64,000 nucleotides of DNA from NCBI RefSeq assembly GCF_012978815.1, contig NZ_LIWR01000005.1, forward strand, positions 1 to 64,000. Direction: 5' to 3'. Source of the DNA: Campylobacter sp. RM16189. GTDB taxonomy: Bacteria > Campylobacterota > Campylobacteria > Campylobacterales > Campylobacteraceae. Under the pieces are notes generated by a model. It ran no database searches and had not been told where the DNA came from. It worked only from the letters and a program-made list of their open reading frames with translations. The position numbers were made by a program, and so were the translations under genes. This document shows positions 53,362 to 63,186 of the stretch, in pieces (the first letter of the stretch is position 1; each line of letters starts with the position of its first letter).

Positions 53362-55526
53362 AACCTCCTTATTTCTATTTTTATTTCGCTTAAATTTGAA
53401 TTCTCATCCAGACAACCTATTTTGTGTTCACCTTCTTTTAGAATTAGCATTTTTTCGGCTGCGTTTGTGGTCTTATTAAACTCTTCGTCATCTATTTTGT
53501 AATAAATTTCATCTCCAATATATGCGTAACATTTTAGCATAACTTTAGTTTCCTTCTCATTACTCATTATTATTTGTTCGTTAAAAGGTGAGGCTATTAG
53601 AGGCTTATGGTTTTTAAATTTATAAAAGCAGGGGCTGTCTTTTATATCTTGTTTTGAAATTTTATTGTTTTTTAGTAAGAAATCCACCTCTTCACTTCTT
53701 ATACTATCGCAATCATCTTTTAGTTCAACACCGCTTATAAGCTCATCAATTTGTATATTTTTACACTCTTTAAATTTAAATGCGTCCAGACAGCTCTCTT
53801 TTTCTTCGATTCCGTTTGGAATATCGATAAAAGATAGACTTTCTTGTTGAGCTAAAATTTTAAAGATATCAAAAACAACCTTGGAGGCATCAGAAAATCC
53901 GCTTAAATTTTTAGTCTTTTTACCGTTAAAATTTCCAAACCATACCGCTATTGTGTAGTCTTGATTAACTCCTATGGCATATATATCTCTTGATCCATAA
54001 CTAGTGCCGGTTTTAAAAGCGATTTGCGGGGTATCCTTTGCATATTGCCATGTAACTCCTAGGTAGCTTCTGGCTGCCTTTGATAGCATTTTTGCAGTTA
54101 GATACGCACTTTGTTCGCTTATTAGACGTTTGTTTTCTCCTATTGTTTTTCCTGCGACTTCAAGAGGTTTTAACTCCCCTTTATTGGCGTATATTGTATA
54201 TAAGTGGGCTAAATTTAATAGGCTCATTTCAGCGCTTCCTAATGATATGCTGTCGCCGTAAAATTCTTTTGTATTTTTTACTAAATTTATCTCTTTTAGC
54301 ATCTCGTATAGTGAGTTTTCTTTAAGTTTATGATTTAAATTTACAGCAGGTATATTTAGGCTAAGCGCTAAGGCCTCTGTAGCCGAAACTATGCCCAAAA
54401 ATTCGTTATCGTAATTTTTTGGATTGTATTCTCTTATGAAAATTTCAGTATCTATCATCTCTTTTTTAGGGGTTATGAAGCCTTGATCGAGTCCTAATGA
54501 AAATATAAAAGGTTTTAGAGTGGAGCCTACGTTTCTACTCATAATCACTCCGTCATTTTCCCCGTCTAAAGCCTTTTCGTTATGTGAGCCAACATATGCA
54601 GCCACACTCATTGATCTATTATCTATGATTATACCGGCTGCATTTTTGGCATTTTTATCCATCATTAAATCTGAGGCTATTTTTAAATTTGTTTCTAAAA
54701 TATTTTGTAAATTTAGATTCAGATTCGAGTTTATAACTCCGTTTTTAATAGCGATTAAAGAGTATTGCTTGGCATTTAAAGGCGCATTGAAGCGTTTATT
54801 TTTAAATGGCTCGCTTCTGGCTCTTTGATATTGGCTCTTGTCTATTATTTTAGCCTTATACAGCAAAGTTACTACGCGGTTTTTTAAAGTATTTATGTTT
54901 GATTTTTTATCAAGGCGATTTGCGTTCGGATTTTTTGGGATCGTGCTAAGAAGAGCCATTTGAGCAATGCTTAGATCTTCTAAATTTTTATTAAAATAAA
55001 ATCTCGCAGCCGCCACAACGCCTTCTATGTTGCCGCCATAAGGAGCGAGATTAAAGTAAAATTTTAAAATTTCATCTTTTGTGTAGTGCCATTCAAGCTG
55101 AAAGGCGGTAAAAATTTCTTTGATTTTATTTGCGTATGTCCGCTCTTTCGGGCTCATCATGCGGGCTACTTGCATTGTTATGGTTGAAGCTCCTATGCGG
55201 TTTTTGTGGGTTAAATTATGAAGCGCGGCTCTAGCCATTGAAAAAGGATTAAAGCCAAAATGGTAGTAGAAGTATCTATCCTCAAAGAGCAAAACGCTAT
55301 CTTTGAGCGTTTGTGGGATATTTTGCGCCTCAAAACGCCAAATTTCATCGCTACTTGGGCGCATAGAAATAATCTCGCCATTTTTATCAAACAATATCGA
55401 AGAATTTTCTCTAGTGAGCATTTTCGTATTTAAAGGGAAGTCAAAATCAAGTATTAAAAATGCCAAGAAAAGAGATGCGATAAAGATAAAACCAAATTTA
55501 GCAAATTTAATAATTTTATTCTTCAT
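53358..55526 (-). CDS. pbpC: Penicillin-binding protein 1C
   Basis: This 722-residue bifunctional protein has one membrane anchor (about 10-30) and a glycosyltransferase domain with catalytic Glu82 (FEDRYFYYHFG) and GASTITMQVARM. Its transpeptidase domain has Ser335 in GSTLKPF, a SLN motif and KTGTSYGSRD, and a C-terminal PBP1C-type beta domain completes it. It polymerises and cross-links peptidoglycan, perhaps for repair. It is translationally coupled to the alpha-2-macroglobulin gene, the usual pair in bacteria, where the macroglobulin is thought to protect the wall when PBP1C repairs damage. Confidence 0.93.
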   Translation of the reverse strand: MKNKIIKFAKFGFIFIASLFLAFLILDFDFPLNTKMLTRENSSILFDKNGEIISMRPSSDEIWRFEAQNIPQTLKDSVLLFEDRYFYYHFGFNPFSMARAALHNLTHKNRIGASTITMQVARMMSPKERTYANKIKEIFTAFQLEWHYTKDEILKFYFNLAPYGGNIEGVVAAARFYFNKNLEDLSIAQMALLSTIPKNPNANRLDKKSNINTLKNRVVTLLYKAKIIDKSQYQRARSEPFKNKRFNAPLNAKQYSLIAIKNGVINSNLNLNLQNILETNLKIASDLMMDKNAKNAAGIIIDNRSMSVAAYVGSHNEKALDGENDGVIMSRNVGSTLKPFIFSLGLDQGFITPKKEMIDTEIFIREYNPKNYDNEFLGIVSATEALALSLNIPAVNLNHKLKENSLYEMLKEINLVKNTKEFYGDSISLGSAEMSLLNLAHLYTIYANKGELKPLEVAGKTIGENKRLISEQSAYLTAKMLSKAARSYLGVTWQYAKDTPQIAFKTGTSYGSRDIYAIGVNQDYTIAVWFGNFNGKKTKNLSGFSDASKVVFDIFKILAQQESLSFIDIPNGIEEKESCLDAFKFKECKNIQIDELISGVELKDDCDSIRSEEVDFLLKNNKISKQDIKDSPCFYKFKNHKPLIASPFNEQIIMSNEKETKVMLKCYAYIGDEIYYKIDDEEFNKTTNAAEKMLILKEGEHKIGCLDENSNLSEIKIEIRRF

Positions 55527-55625
55527 TTTAAAATTATAACAGATTTTATAGGCAAAGCTAACGTAGTTATCCTTTATTTATTAATTATGATATAAAATAT
55601 CAAAAATAATTTAAAAGGATCATTT

Positions 55626-57023
55626 ATGCAATATAGAATAGAAAAAGACACCATGGGTGAAATCAAGGTTCCAAACGATAAGTATTGGGGTGCTCAAACC
55701 GAAAGAAGCTTTGAGAATTTTAAAATCGGCGAAGAAAAAATGCCAAAAGAAGTTATCAAAGGCTTTGCATATCTTAAAAAAGCTTGCGTGATAGTAAATC
55801 ACAAGCTAAACAGACTTGATGAAGCCAAAACCAAAGCCATATCACAGGCTTGCGACGAGATAGTGCAGGGCAAGTTATGCGGAAATTTCCCTCTTGTAGT
55901 TTGGCAAACAGGCTCAGGAACTCAGTCAAATATGAACTTAAACGAAGTCATCGCAAACAGAGCGACTGAAATTTTAGGCGAGGATTTTAGAATAAAAAAA
56001 CTTGTTCATCCAAACGATGACGTAAACAAAGGTCAAAGCTCAAACGACACTTATCCAACTGCGATGAGAGTTGCGTTTGTAGTAGAAATTCAAAAGCAGC
56101 TTTTGCCTGCGCTTAGCAAGCTTAAAGCGACTTTGGAAAGCAAGAGTAAAGAGTTTAAAGACATAGTGAAAATAGGGCGCACGCACTTGCAAGATGCTAC
56201 TCCGCTCACACTCGGACAAGAGCTTAGCGGATATGTCGAGATGCTTAGAAAAGCGCAGCTTCAAGTAAATGACGCAATGAAGTATCTTTGTGAGCTTGCT
56301 ATCGGTGGAACAGCCGTAGGAACGGGGCTAAATTCGCATCCAGAGTTTTCAAATTTAGTAAGCGAAGAGCTAAACACTCTAACTAAAAGCGAGTTTAAAT
56401 TCGTCTCTCATCCAAATAAATTTCACGGACTTACAAGTCATGACGGCGAAGTATTTTTAAGCGGAGCTCTTGATGGTTTGGCTGCAAATTTAATGAAGAT
56501 AGCAAACGATATAAGATGGCTTGCAAGTGGCCCAAGATGCGGTATAGGCGAAATTTTTATCCCTGAAAATGAGCCCGGAAGCTCCATAATGCCGGGCAAA
56601 GTAAATCCGACGCAGTGCGAAGCGATGACTATGGTATCGGTTCAGGTCATGGCAAATCATTTTGCGGTAACTCTTAGCGCCTCTCAAGGAAATTTTGAGC
56701 TAAACGTGTTTAAACCGGTGCTTACTTATAACTTGCTTCAATCAATCAGACTTTTAAGCGATGCGATGATAAGCTTTAACGATCACTGTGCTGTGGGGAT
56801 TGAACCGAATTTAAAGGTTATAGACGGCTATTTGCACGGCTCGCTTATGCTAGTAACTGCGCTAAATCCTTATATAGGATATGAAAATGCGGCTAAGATA
56901 GCTAAAACAGCTCATAAAAACGGCACTACGCTAAAAGAAGAGGCTGTAAATTTAGGGATTTTAACTGCTGAAGAGTTTGATAAATATGTCCGTCCTGAAG
57001 AGATGACCTATCCTAAAAAATAA
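55626..57023 (+). CDS. fumC: Fumarate hydratase class II
   Basis: FumC interconverts fumarate and malate in the TCA cycle, without an iron-sulfur cluster. The 465-residue protein has [20 protein letters not shown] (about 98-117), the [16 protein letters not shown] block (about 182-197) and the superfamily signature [11 protein letters not shown] (about 318-328). It is monocistronic, with a TATAAA-like box upstream and a strong terminator after it. Confidence 0.96.
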   Translation: MQYRIEKDTMGEIKVPNDKYWGAQTERSFENFKIGEEKMPKEVIKGFAYLKKACVIVNHKLNRLDEAKTKAISQACDEIVQGKLCGNFPLVVWQTGSGTQSNMNLNEVIANRATEILGEDFRIKKLVHPNDDVNKGQSSNDTYPTAMRVAFVVEIQKQLLPALSKLKATLESKSKEFKDIVKIGRTHLQDATPLTLGQELSGYVEMLRKAQLQVNDAMKYLCELAIGGTAVGTGLNSHPEFSNLVSEELNTLTKSEFKFVSHPNKFHGLTSHDGEVFLSGALDGLAANLMKIANDIRWLASGPRCGIGEIFIPENEPGSSIMPGKVNPTQCEAMTMVSVQVMANHFAVTLSASQGNFELNVFKPVLTYNLLQSIRLLSDAMISFNDHCAVGIEPNLKVIDGYLHGSLMLVTALNPYIGYENAAKIAKTAHKNGTTLKEEAVNLGILTAEEFDKYVRPEEMTYPKK

Positions 57024-57032
57024 ATTTGATTT

Positions 57033-57085
57033 AAATTTTACCCTTTCGCTTGATTTTTTTAACTTTTTGCGAGTGGGTAAAATTT
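57033..57085 (+). terminator. Terminator of fumC
   Basis: The outer stem AAATTTTACCC/GGGTAAAATTT (57033-57043 and 57075-57085) plus the inner TCGC/GCGA form a long hairpin ten bases after the stop, followed by ATTTTACTTT. Confidence 0.75.
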
Positions 57086-57518
57086 ATTTTACTTTAAATT
57101 TAGCTACAAAAAACATACAAAAAATAAAAAAGCAAATTTGGCATATTTTCAAATAAATCAAATATTTTAAATAAAAATTTCATTTAAATAAAAATCAGAG
57201 TATTTTTATCTTAAATCTTATTTTTGATAATTTATATAATAATTTTAAGTATATATTTTTATTTTAAAATAATGAAAATAGCATATTTCTAAAAAATATA
57301 TTAATCAATTATTATAAAAAAAAATTAATATATTTTATAAATAATAAACAATGAGAATTAATAGTAATATTTCATCCAAGACAAAATATTATTAAAAAAT
57401 TTATATTTCATTTAGTATTTTGTAAAATATTAAAGTTCTTTTTATTTTTTCTATATATATAATTATGTAAAATTTACATATTTGTTGTGGTATAAATTCA
57501 TTTTTTTAAGGAGTAGGT
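57086..57518. promoter_or_regulatory. 433-base AT-rich region upstream of hydA
   Basis: No coding frame is seen; the stretch is almost entirely A and T. Candidate -10 boxes are TATAAT at 57458-57463 and TATAAA at 57491-57496. A very strong AAGGAG ribosome site precedes hydA. The length and composition suggest a curved, regulated promoter, but I could not assign a regulator. Confidence 0.5.
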
Positions 57519-58676
57519 ATGAAAAATGATGTTCTTGCCAGAGTTAATGAGCGACTCAATATTCTGGCCAAGCTACCAAGAGTAAAGAGTGAAGGCTCCA
57601 TAAGCGAAGCTCTGAAGGCAAGCGGCTTTACTCGTCGTGATTTTATGAAATGGGCAGGTGCGATGACCGCGTTTATGGCGCTTCCTGCATCTATGACGCC
57701 TATCGTTGCAAAGGCTGCAGAGCTAAGCGATCGCTTGCCTGTGATATGGCTTCATATGGCAGAGTGTACAGGCTGTAGCGAAAGTCTACTTAGAACGGAT
57801 ACTCCTACGGTAGATAGTCTTATATTTGATTATATATCGCTTGAATATCACGAAACTATTATGGCGGCTTCCGGTTGGCAAGCTGAGGAGAATTTAGAAA
57901 GTGCTATAGAAAAATATAAAGGCAGGTATATACTTTTAGTTGAAGGTGGTATACCTATGGGTGCTACAGAAAACTATCTAACTATCGGGGCTTTAGGACA
58001 CACCGGATATCACAATGCAAAACACGCTAGTGAAAACGCTGCAGCAATCTTTGCCATAGGTACCTGTTCCAGTTTTGGAGGTGTTCAGGCGGCTCGTCCA
58101 AACCCTTCAAATTCACAAGCTATGAGCAAGGTTACAAGCAAGCCTGTTATTAATGTTCCTGGCTGTCCTCCAAGCGAAAAAAATATCGTAGGAAACGTAC
58201 TTCACTATATTTTATTTGGGACACTTCCGGCTCTTGATGTATTTAATCGTCCAAAATGGGCTTACGGTCTTAGGATTCACGATCTTTGCGAAAGACGCGG
58301 ACGCTTTGACGCGGGCGAATTTGTTCAAAGATTTGGTGATGAGGGCGCAAAAGACGGATACTGCTTATATAAAGTCGGCTGCAAGGGTCCATACACATTC
58401 AATAATTGCTCACGCGAGAGATTTAATCAGCATACAAGCTGGCCTGTTCAAGCAGGTCACGGCTGCATAGGTTGTAGTGAGCCTGATTTCTGGGATACCA
58501 TGGGACCATTTGAAGAGCCTATGGGGGATAGACTGTTTGACACCGTTTTGGGTCTTGGTGCCGATAATGTAAGCGACAAGATAGGCATAGGTGTGCTTGC
58601 GCTTGCTGGTATAGGTATGGCTGCACACGCTGCACTTGCTGTTTTTGCAAAAGATAAAGAAGAGAAAGAGGCATAA
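57519..58676 (+). CDS. hydA: [NiFe]-hydrogenase small subunit
   Basis: The 385-residue subunit carries a twin-arginine signal (TRRDFMKWAG, Arg39-Arg40) and is exported folded with HydB. It binds the iron-sulfur chain: AECTGCSESLLR (proximal cluster), the CPPSEKN region, and the C-rich ELCERRGRF-like HDLCERRGRF, CYLYKVGCKGPYTFNNC and HGCIGCSEPDFW blocks. A C-terminal membrane helix (about 355-375) anchors the enzyme in the inner membrane facing the periplasm. It takes electrons from H2 to the quinone pool via HydC. hydB follows after two bases. Confidence 0.96.
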   Translation: MKNDVLARVNERLNILAKLPRVKSEGSISEALKASGFTRRDFMKWAGAMTAFMALPASMTPIVAKAAELSDRLPVIWLHMAECTGCSESLLRTDTPTVDSLIFDYISLEYHETIMAASGWQAEENLESAIEKYKGRYILLVEGGIPMGATENYLTIGALGHTGYHNAKHASENAAAIFAIGTCSSFGGVQAARPNPSNSQAMSKVTSKPVINVPGCPPSEKNIVGNVLHYILFGTLPALDVFNRPKWAYGLRIHDLCERRGRFDAGEFVQRFGDEGAKDGYCLYKVGCKGPYTFNNCSRERFNQHTSWPVQAGHGCIGCSEPDFWDTMGPFEEPMGDRLFDTVLGLGADNVSDKIGIGVLALAGIGMAAHAALAVFAKDKEEKEA

Positions 58677-58678
58677 TT

Positions 58679-60397
58679 ATGAGCGAACAAAGAATAGTAG
58701 TAGATCCTGTAACGAGGATTGAAGGGCACTTGCGCGTAGAGGTAGTGGTAGATGAAAATAATGTAGTTAAAGAGGCCTATTCAGGCTCAACTCTTTGGCG
58801 CGGAATAGAACAAATCGTAAAAGGACGCGACCCTAGAGATGTTGGATTCTTCACTCAAAGAATTTGCGGAGTATGCACCTATTCTCACTACAAGGCAGGT
58901 ATTATTGCTGTAGAGGATGCATTGGGTATTACGCCTCCTTTAAATGCCGTATTAACAAGAACTCTTATGAGTGCGGCGCTTTTTATGCATGATCATCCTG
59001 TGCATTTTTATCAACTTCACGGACTTGATTTTGTTGATGTTGTATCGGCTCTTAGTGCCGATGTTAGAAAGGCTAGTGAAGAGGCTTTTAAATACTGTGA
59101 TACACCTCTTGCGACAGGAGCTGATCACCTAAAAGCTGTACAAGATAAGGTAAAAGCCTTTGTTCAAAAGGGAAATTTGGGGCCATTTGCTAATGCTTAT
59201 TGGGGACATAAAACTTATCATTTTACTCCTGAGCAAAATTTAATAGCTCTCTCTCACTATCTTGAGTGTTTGAGAATTCAAAGGACTGCGGCTCAAATGA
59301 TGGCCATATTTGGTTCTAAGCAACCCCATCCGCAAAGTTTAACAGTAGGTGGAGTAACCTGTGTGATGGATATTCTTAGTCCTTCAAGACTTGGCGAGTA
59401 TATGGTTAAATTTCAGGAAGTTAAAGAATTTATAGATAGAGCTTACTATCCTGATTTGGTAATGGCAGGCAAGGCTTATGCCAATGAGCCTAGCGTACTA
59501 AATGATGTTGGAACACCTAATTTATATACATATAAAGAGTTGCCTTTAGGTTCGAATGAATGGCTATTTGAGAGTGGTATTATTTTAAACGGCGATATAA
59601 GCAAGGTTCATGAGGTTGACGATAATAAGATTACCGAAGAGGCTACACACGCTTGGTATAAAAATCCTGCACCTCTTCACCCTTATGAAGGACAAACCGA
59701 TCCTAATTATACGGGCTTTAAAAAAGGCAAAACCCTAGATCAAAATGGTAAAGAAGTTGAAGCTCAACTGTTTGATATTAAGGGTAAATACTCTTGGATT
59801 AAGGCTCCTAGATATGACGGAATTCCTATGCAGGTAGGACCTTTGGCTAATATTGTTATTAACTATGCAAAAGGCAACAAATATGTAGTTCCTGTTGTAG
59901 ATAAATTCTTAAAAGATACTGGACTACCGATAACAGCAGTGCTGTCTACGCTAGGAAGAACAGCTACTCGTATGATTGAGGCAAAGGTTATTGCAGATAA
60001 TGCCTTGAAGGCATTCGGTAATCTTGTGGAGAATTTAAAAGTTGACCAAGAGACTTGCGCTAAATATGTCATAGATCCTAAGAAAGAGTATAGGGGCAGA
60101 TATATGGGGCATGTTCCAAGAGGTGCTTTATCTCACTGGTGCAGAATCAAAGACGGCGTTATAACAAACTGGCAAGCGGTAGTTCCATCAACATGGAATG
60201 CATCTCCAAAGGATGCAAATGGTGTTCGCGGTTCATACGAAGAGTGTCTAATAGGGCTTAAGATAGCCGATTTAACTCAGCCGCTTGAAATTATTCGTAA
60301 AATTCACTCTTACGATCCATGTATCGCTTGTGCGGTTCACGTTATGGATACTAAGGGAAATAAGATTAGCGAATACAAAATAAATCCAAATTTGTAA
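58679..60397 (+). CDS. hydB: [NiFe]-hydrogenase large subunit
   Basis: This 572-residue catalytic subunit holds the Ni-Fe site. The N-terminal motif RICGVCTYSH gives Cys63 and Cys66, and the C-terminal motif DPCIACAVH gives Cys548 and Cys551. The 18 residues after His554 are the peptide cut off by the maturation protease once nickel is in place. VTRIEGHLRVEV near the start is typical. This is a group 1 uptake hydrogenase that makes H2 an electron donor for respiration. Confidence 0.97.
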   Translation: MSEQRIVVDPVTRIEGHLRVEVVVDENNVVKEAYSGSTLWRGIEQIVKGRDPRDVGFFTQRICGVCTYSHYKAGIIAVEDALGITPPLNAVLTRTLMSAALFMHDHPVHFYQLHGLDFVDVVSALSADVRKASEEAFKYCDTPLATGADHLKAVQDKVKAFVQKGNLGPFANAYWGHKTYHFTPEQNLIALSHYLECLRIQRTAAQMMAIFGSKQPHPQSLTVGGVTCVMDILSPSRLGEYMVKFQEVKEFIDRAYYPDLVMAGKAYANEPSVLNDVGTPNLYTYKELPLGSNEWLFESGIILNGDISKVHEVDDNKITEEATHAWYKNPAPLHPYEGQTDPNYTGFKKGKTLDQNGKEVEAQLFDIKGKYSWIKAPRYDGIPMQVGPLANIVINYAKGNKYVVPVVDKFLKDTGLPITAVLSTLGRTATRMIEAKVIADNALKAFGNLVENLKVDQETCAKYVIDPKKEYRGRYMGHVPRGALSHWCRIKDGVITNWQAVVPSTWNASPKDANGVRGSYEECLIGLKIADLTQPLEIIRKIHSYDPCIACAVHVMDTKGNKISEYKINPNL

Positions 60398-60406
60398 GGA
60401 GGATTT

Positions 60407-61090
60407 ATGTCACATCATAAACCCGATCGCATCAGCGAATACGAATTTTCGATAGGTCTTAGGCTTACGCACTGGATTAGATTTGTAGCGATTGCATTTC
60501 TAGTCGTAAGCGGGTTTTATATATCTTATGTGTTTATAGCTCCTGAGGTTACTAACGAGCCTACGATATTTTTAAATGCAAAATGGCGCGCGGCTCACCA
60601 AGTGGCGGGATTTATACTCATCGCGGTTACGATATTTAAGCTTTATCTTTTCTTTTTTGATAAGCTTAGCAGAAAAGAGCTTGCAAGTATTTATGATTTC
60701 TTTAGTCCAAAAGTTTGGATAGCGCAGATCAAATATTATATATTTTTAGGACCGCATCCGCATCTAAGAGGCGTTTATAACCCGCTTCAGTTTGCGTCAT
60801 ATCTGTTCTTTTATCTTGTGCTGTTTGTGATCTGCCTAACAGGCATGGTGCTATATGTGCATGTTTATCACGAAGGGATTGGCGGGCTATTTTATGAGCC
60901 GATGAGATATTTTGAAGAGCTTATGGGCGGACTAGCAAACGTTAGAACGATTCACCGCGTAGCGATGTGGATCATAATGATATTTGTTCCGGTTCATATC
61001 TATATGGCCGTATTTAACGCGGTTAAAGGTAAAAACGGTGCTATGGATGCCGTTGTAAGCGGATATAAATTTGTCAAAGAAGAGCACTGA
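60407..61090 (+). CDS. hydC: Hydrogenase cytochrome b subunit
   Basis: The 227-residue protein has four membrane helices and the HyaC-type histidines in LRLTHWIRF (about residue 22), AAHQVAGF (about 65), VHVYHEGIG (about 149) and IHRVAMW (about 184), which ligate two b hemes. It passes electrons from HydA to menaquinone. GGAGG lies seven bases before the ATG. It is followed after three bases by hydD. Confidence 0.94.
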   Translation: MSHHKPDRISEYEFSIGLRLTHWIRFVAIAFLVVSGFYISYVFIAPEVTNEPTIFLNAKWRAAHQVAGFILIAVTIFKLYLFFFDKLSRKELASIYDFFSPKVWIAQIKYYIFLGPHPHLRGVYNPLQFASYLFFYLVLFVICLTGMVLYVHVYHEGIGGLFYEPMRYFEELMGGLANVRTIHRVAMWIIMIFVPVHIYMAVFNAVKGKNGAMDAVVSGYKFVKEEH

Positions 61091-61093
61091 TAT

Positions 61094-61633
61094 ATGAAGG
61101 TGCTCGTCCTTGGCATCGGTAATGTAATGTTCTCCGACGAAGGCGTCGGAGTTCATTTTACCGAAATGATAAAAAGAAACTACAAATTTACTCACGAATC
61201 CAACTCTTTAGAATTTGTTGACGGCGGCACCTTGGCGATAGCTTTAACTCCGATTATAGCGGAATTTGACTATCTTATAGTGGTTGATTGTATAAGCGCT
61301 GATGAATCAAGCATAGGCGATGTATATTTCTTTGACTACGAAGCGATGCCGAATAAAATTTCTTGGGACGGCTCGGCACACGAAGTTGAGATGCTTCAAA
61401 CCCTTCAGCTTATGGAGCTTGCAGGAGACATGCCAAAGACTAAAATTTTAGGCGTAGTTCCAAAACGCATAGAGCCTATGAGTTTTGAGCTCTCAGATGA
61501 AATTCAAGCTAGCGCCAAAGTCATGGAAAAAACACTGCTAAAACACCTTGAAGAACTTGGATTTAGCTATGAAAAAATCGCAAATTTAAATATAATAGAC
61601 CTCGCAAACGAATACAAAAACAAAGGCATCTGA
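61094..61633 (+). CDS. hydD: Hydrogenase maturation protease
   Basis: This HyaD/HybD/HupD-family endopeptidase removes the C-terminal tail of HydB. The 179-residue protein begins VLVLGIGNVMFSDEGVGVHF. Glu16, Asp65 and His96 fit the three nickel-sensing ligands of HybD. It overlaps hydE by one base. Confidence 0.93.
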   Translation: MKVLVLGIGNVMFSDEGVGVHFTEMIKRNYKFTHESNSLEFVDGGTLAIALTPIIAEFDYLIVVDCISADESSIGDVYFFDYEAMPNKISWDGSAHEVEMLQTLQLMELAGDMPKTKILGVVPKRIEPMSFELSDEIQASAKVMEKTLLKHLEELGFSYEKIANLNIIDLANEYKNKGI

Positions 61634-63186
61634 TGATACTTACCTATGAATTTGAGTATGCAAACTCAAATGAAAATTTGGCATTTTTTTTGAATTTTTA
61701 TGCTAAAAAAAGCAAGCTTTCTTATGGTATAGAGCGCGAAGGCTCGTTTATAAGGCTTCATCTGGAAGGTGAGCAAGAGGAGCTTTTAAAATTTTCCGAT
61801 GAAATTTCAGCTCTTATACCACACTTTATATTTTTATCAAATTCAAAAGTTTTTGTAAGCGAAGAGCTAAAAGGCGAGCAAAAAGAGTTTAAAAATACTC
61901 TTTCAAACATCACTCCAAGCATAATACAAGACTTTCACGAGGGCAAAATTTCAGCTTGTGAAAATGGAGTTTTTAGTGATGTTAAACTCTTTAAAGATGA
62001 TAAATTTGAAGCTGTTATAAAAGAAAATTTTACAGAGTTTTTAGAATTTGCGCTTTTAAGCTTTAAAAATGGAGAAAATTTTAAATTTAAAGATTTAGAA
62101 GGAAGTTTTGAAATTTTAAATTTTGATGAGCTAAATAGCGATTTTGATCTTGTGATGCCTACAAAGCTTAAAAATTTGCCAAAAATTTTCATTTGCGATC
62201 AAAACTCGCAAATCGCTCTTGCAAGCTACGAAAAGCCTATGATAGAGCTTAAAACAAACGCCCTTTATAGACAAAATCACCCAAGCGCACCGCATTTTTT
62301 TAACGTAAAAGCGCCTCGTGATATATTTATCTACGCATTTTGTGAAAAGCTTTTTGAAGCGGGCGTAAATTTCATAGCGCTTAAATCAGGCAAAGAGCTT
62401 TTTAAAGCTACCGTTTTAGAAAACGAATATATCTTTTCAAATGCTCAAATTTATTATAAAGATGGCTTTAGCGACTTCATAGAGGTTTCAAAAGATAAAA
62501 ATTTGGCTAATTTCTACTTAAGCGCCGATGAGCTAGGCATCAAGGACGAAAATAAACTCAGAGTGTTTTTAAGCAAATTTGATGAAGATGAGTTTAAAAT
62601 TTATCTTAAAAATAGCGATTTTGAAGTGCTAAATTTACAAATTCCAAGTAGCTTTGAAGAGATTTTTGAGATGATATCAAAAGAAGAGGGCGGAGATAGG
62701 CTTGTAGCAAATTTTAGCGCAAATTTTTCGCTCGCAAGTGGAAGCATAAACACGCCAAACAGCTTTTTCTCGCTCTTTTGCATAGTCGGCAAGATATTTG
62801 GATTTGATGATGATTTAAAAAGAGCCGGCACTAAACTGCTTGAAAATGCGATGGATTTTAACGGTCCAAAAGGTCCGAGACTTGATTTTAAAATGGCTTC
62901 AAAAACTGGTTTTGATATCGTAAAATTCATAAGAAGCGGTATGAGCTTTCGCTTAGCTGGCGTTGATGATAAGATTTTAAGCTTTGGCTATCTTGAGTCA
63001 TTTACGCATTTTATATCTGATTTTTGCGATGTTTTAAGAGAGGATTTTGAGTTTAAACACATCGTTTTGCAAGGCTCTTTGTTTGAGTGTAAGGCTCTTT
63101 CAAATCTGATCGCTAAACACGTAAGAGTCGGCACAAGCGCAAAATTTAGCAAAGGACTTTCGCTTGAAGAGATGCGTGAGATATGA
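61633..63186 (+). CDS. hydE: Hydrogenase accessory protein HydE-like
   Basis: This 517-residue cytoplasmic protein of the epsilonproteobacterial HydE type has no signal, membrane helix or clear catalytic motif. It is related in position to Wolinella and Helicobacter hydE (HP0635 as I recall). The N-terminal third is rich in Lys, Glu and Phe with low-complexity segments. The C-terminal part (about 380-517) has GPKGPRLDFKMASKTGFDIVK and LSFGYLESFTHFISDF, which look like the HypF/kinase-like or YgjD-like Kae1 fold end; that is only a guess. Its exact role in maturation is unknown. The hypF start overlaps its end. Confidence 0.8.
   Translation: MILTYEFEYANSNENLAFFLNFYAKKSKLSYGIEREGSFIRLHLEGEQEELLKFSDEISALIPHFIFLSNSKVFVSEELKGEQKEFKNTLSNITPSIIQDFHEGKISACENGVFSDVKLFKDDKFEAVIKENFTEFLEFALLSFKNGENFKFKDLEGSFEILNFDELNSDFDLVMPTKLKNLPKIFICDQNSQIALASYEKPMIELKTNALYRQNHPSAPHFFNVKAPRDIFIYAFCEKLFEAGVNFIALKSGKELFKATVLENEYIFSNAQIYYKDGFSDFIEVSKDKNLANFYLSADELGIKDENKLRVFLSKFDEDEFKIYLKNSDFEVLNLQIPSSFEEIFEMISKEEGGDRLVANFSANFSLASGSINTPNSFFSLFCIVGKIFGFDDDLKRAGTKLLENAMDFNGPKGPRLDFKMASKTGFDIVKFIRSGMSFRLAGVDDKILSFGYLESFTHFISDFCDVLREDFEFKHIVLQGSLFECKALSNLIAKHVRVGTSAKFSKGLSLEEMREI

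Noticed and set aside
57086..57518. NikR- or Fur-like boxes before hydA (ATTATTAT-like and AATGAGAATTA near 57350)
   Set aside because: In such AT-rich DNA partial matches are expected by chance, and neither has a full symmetric site.
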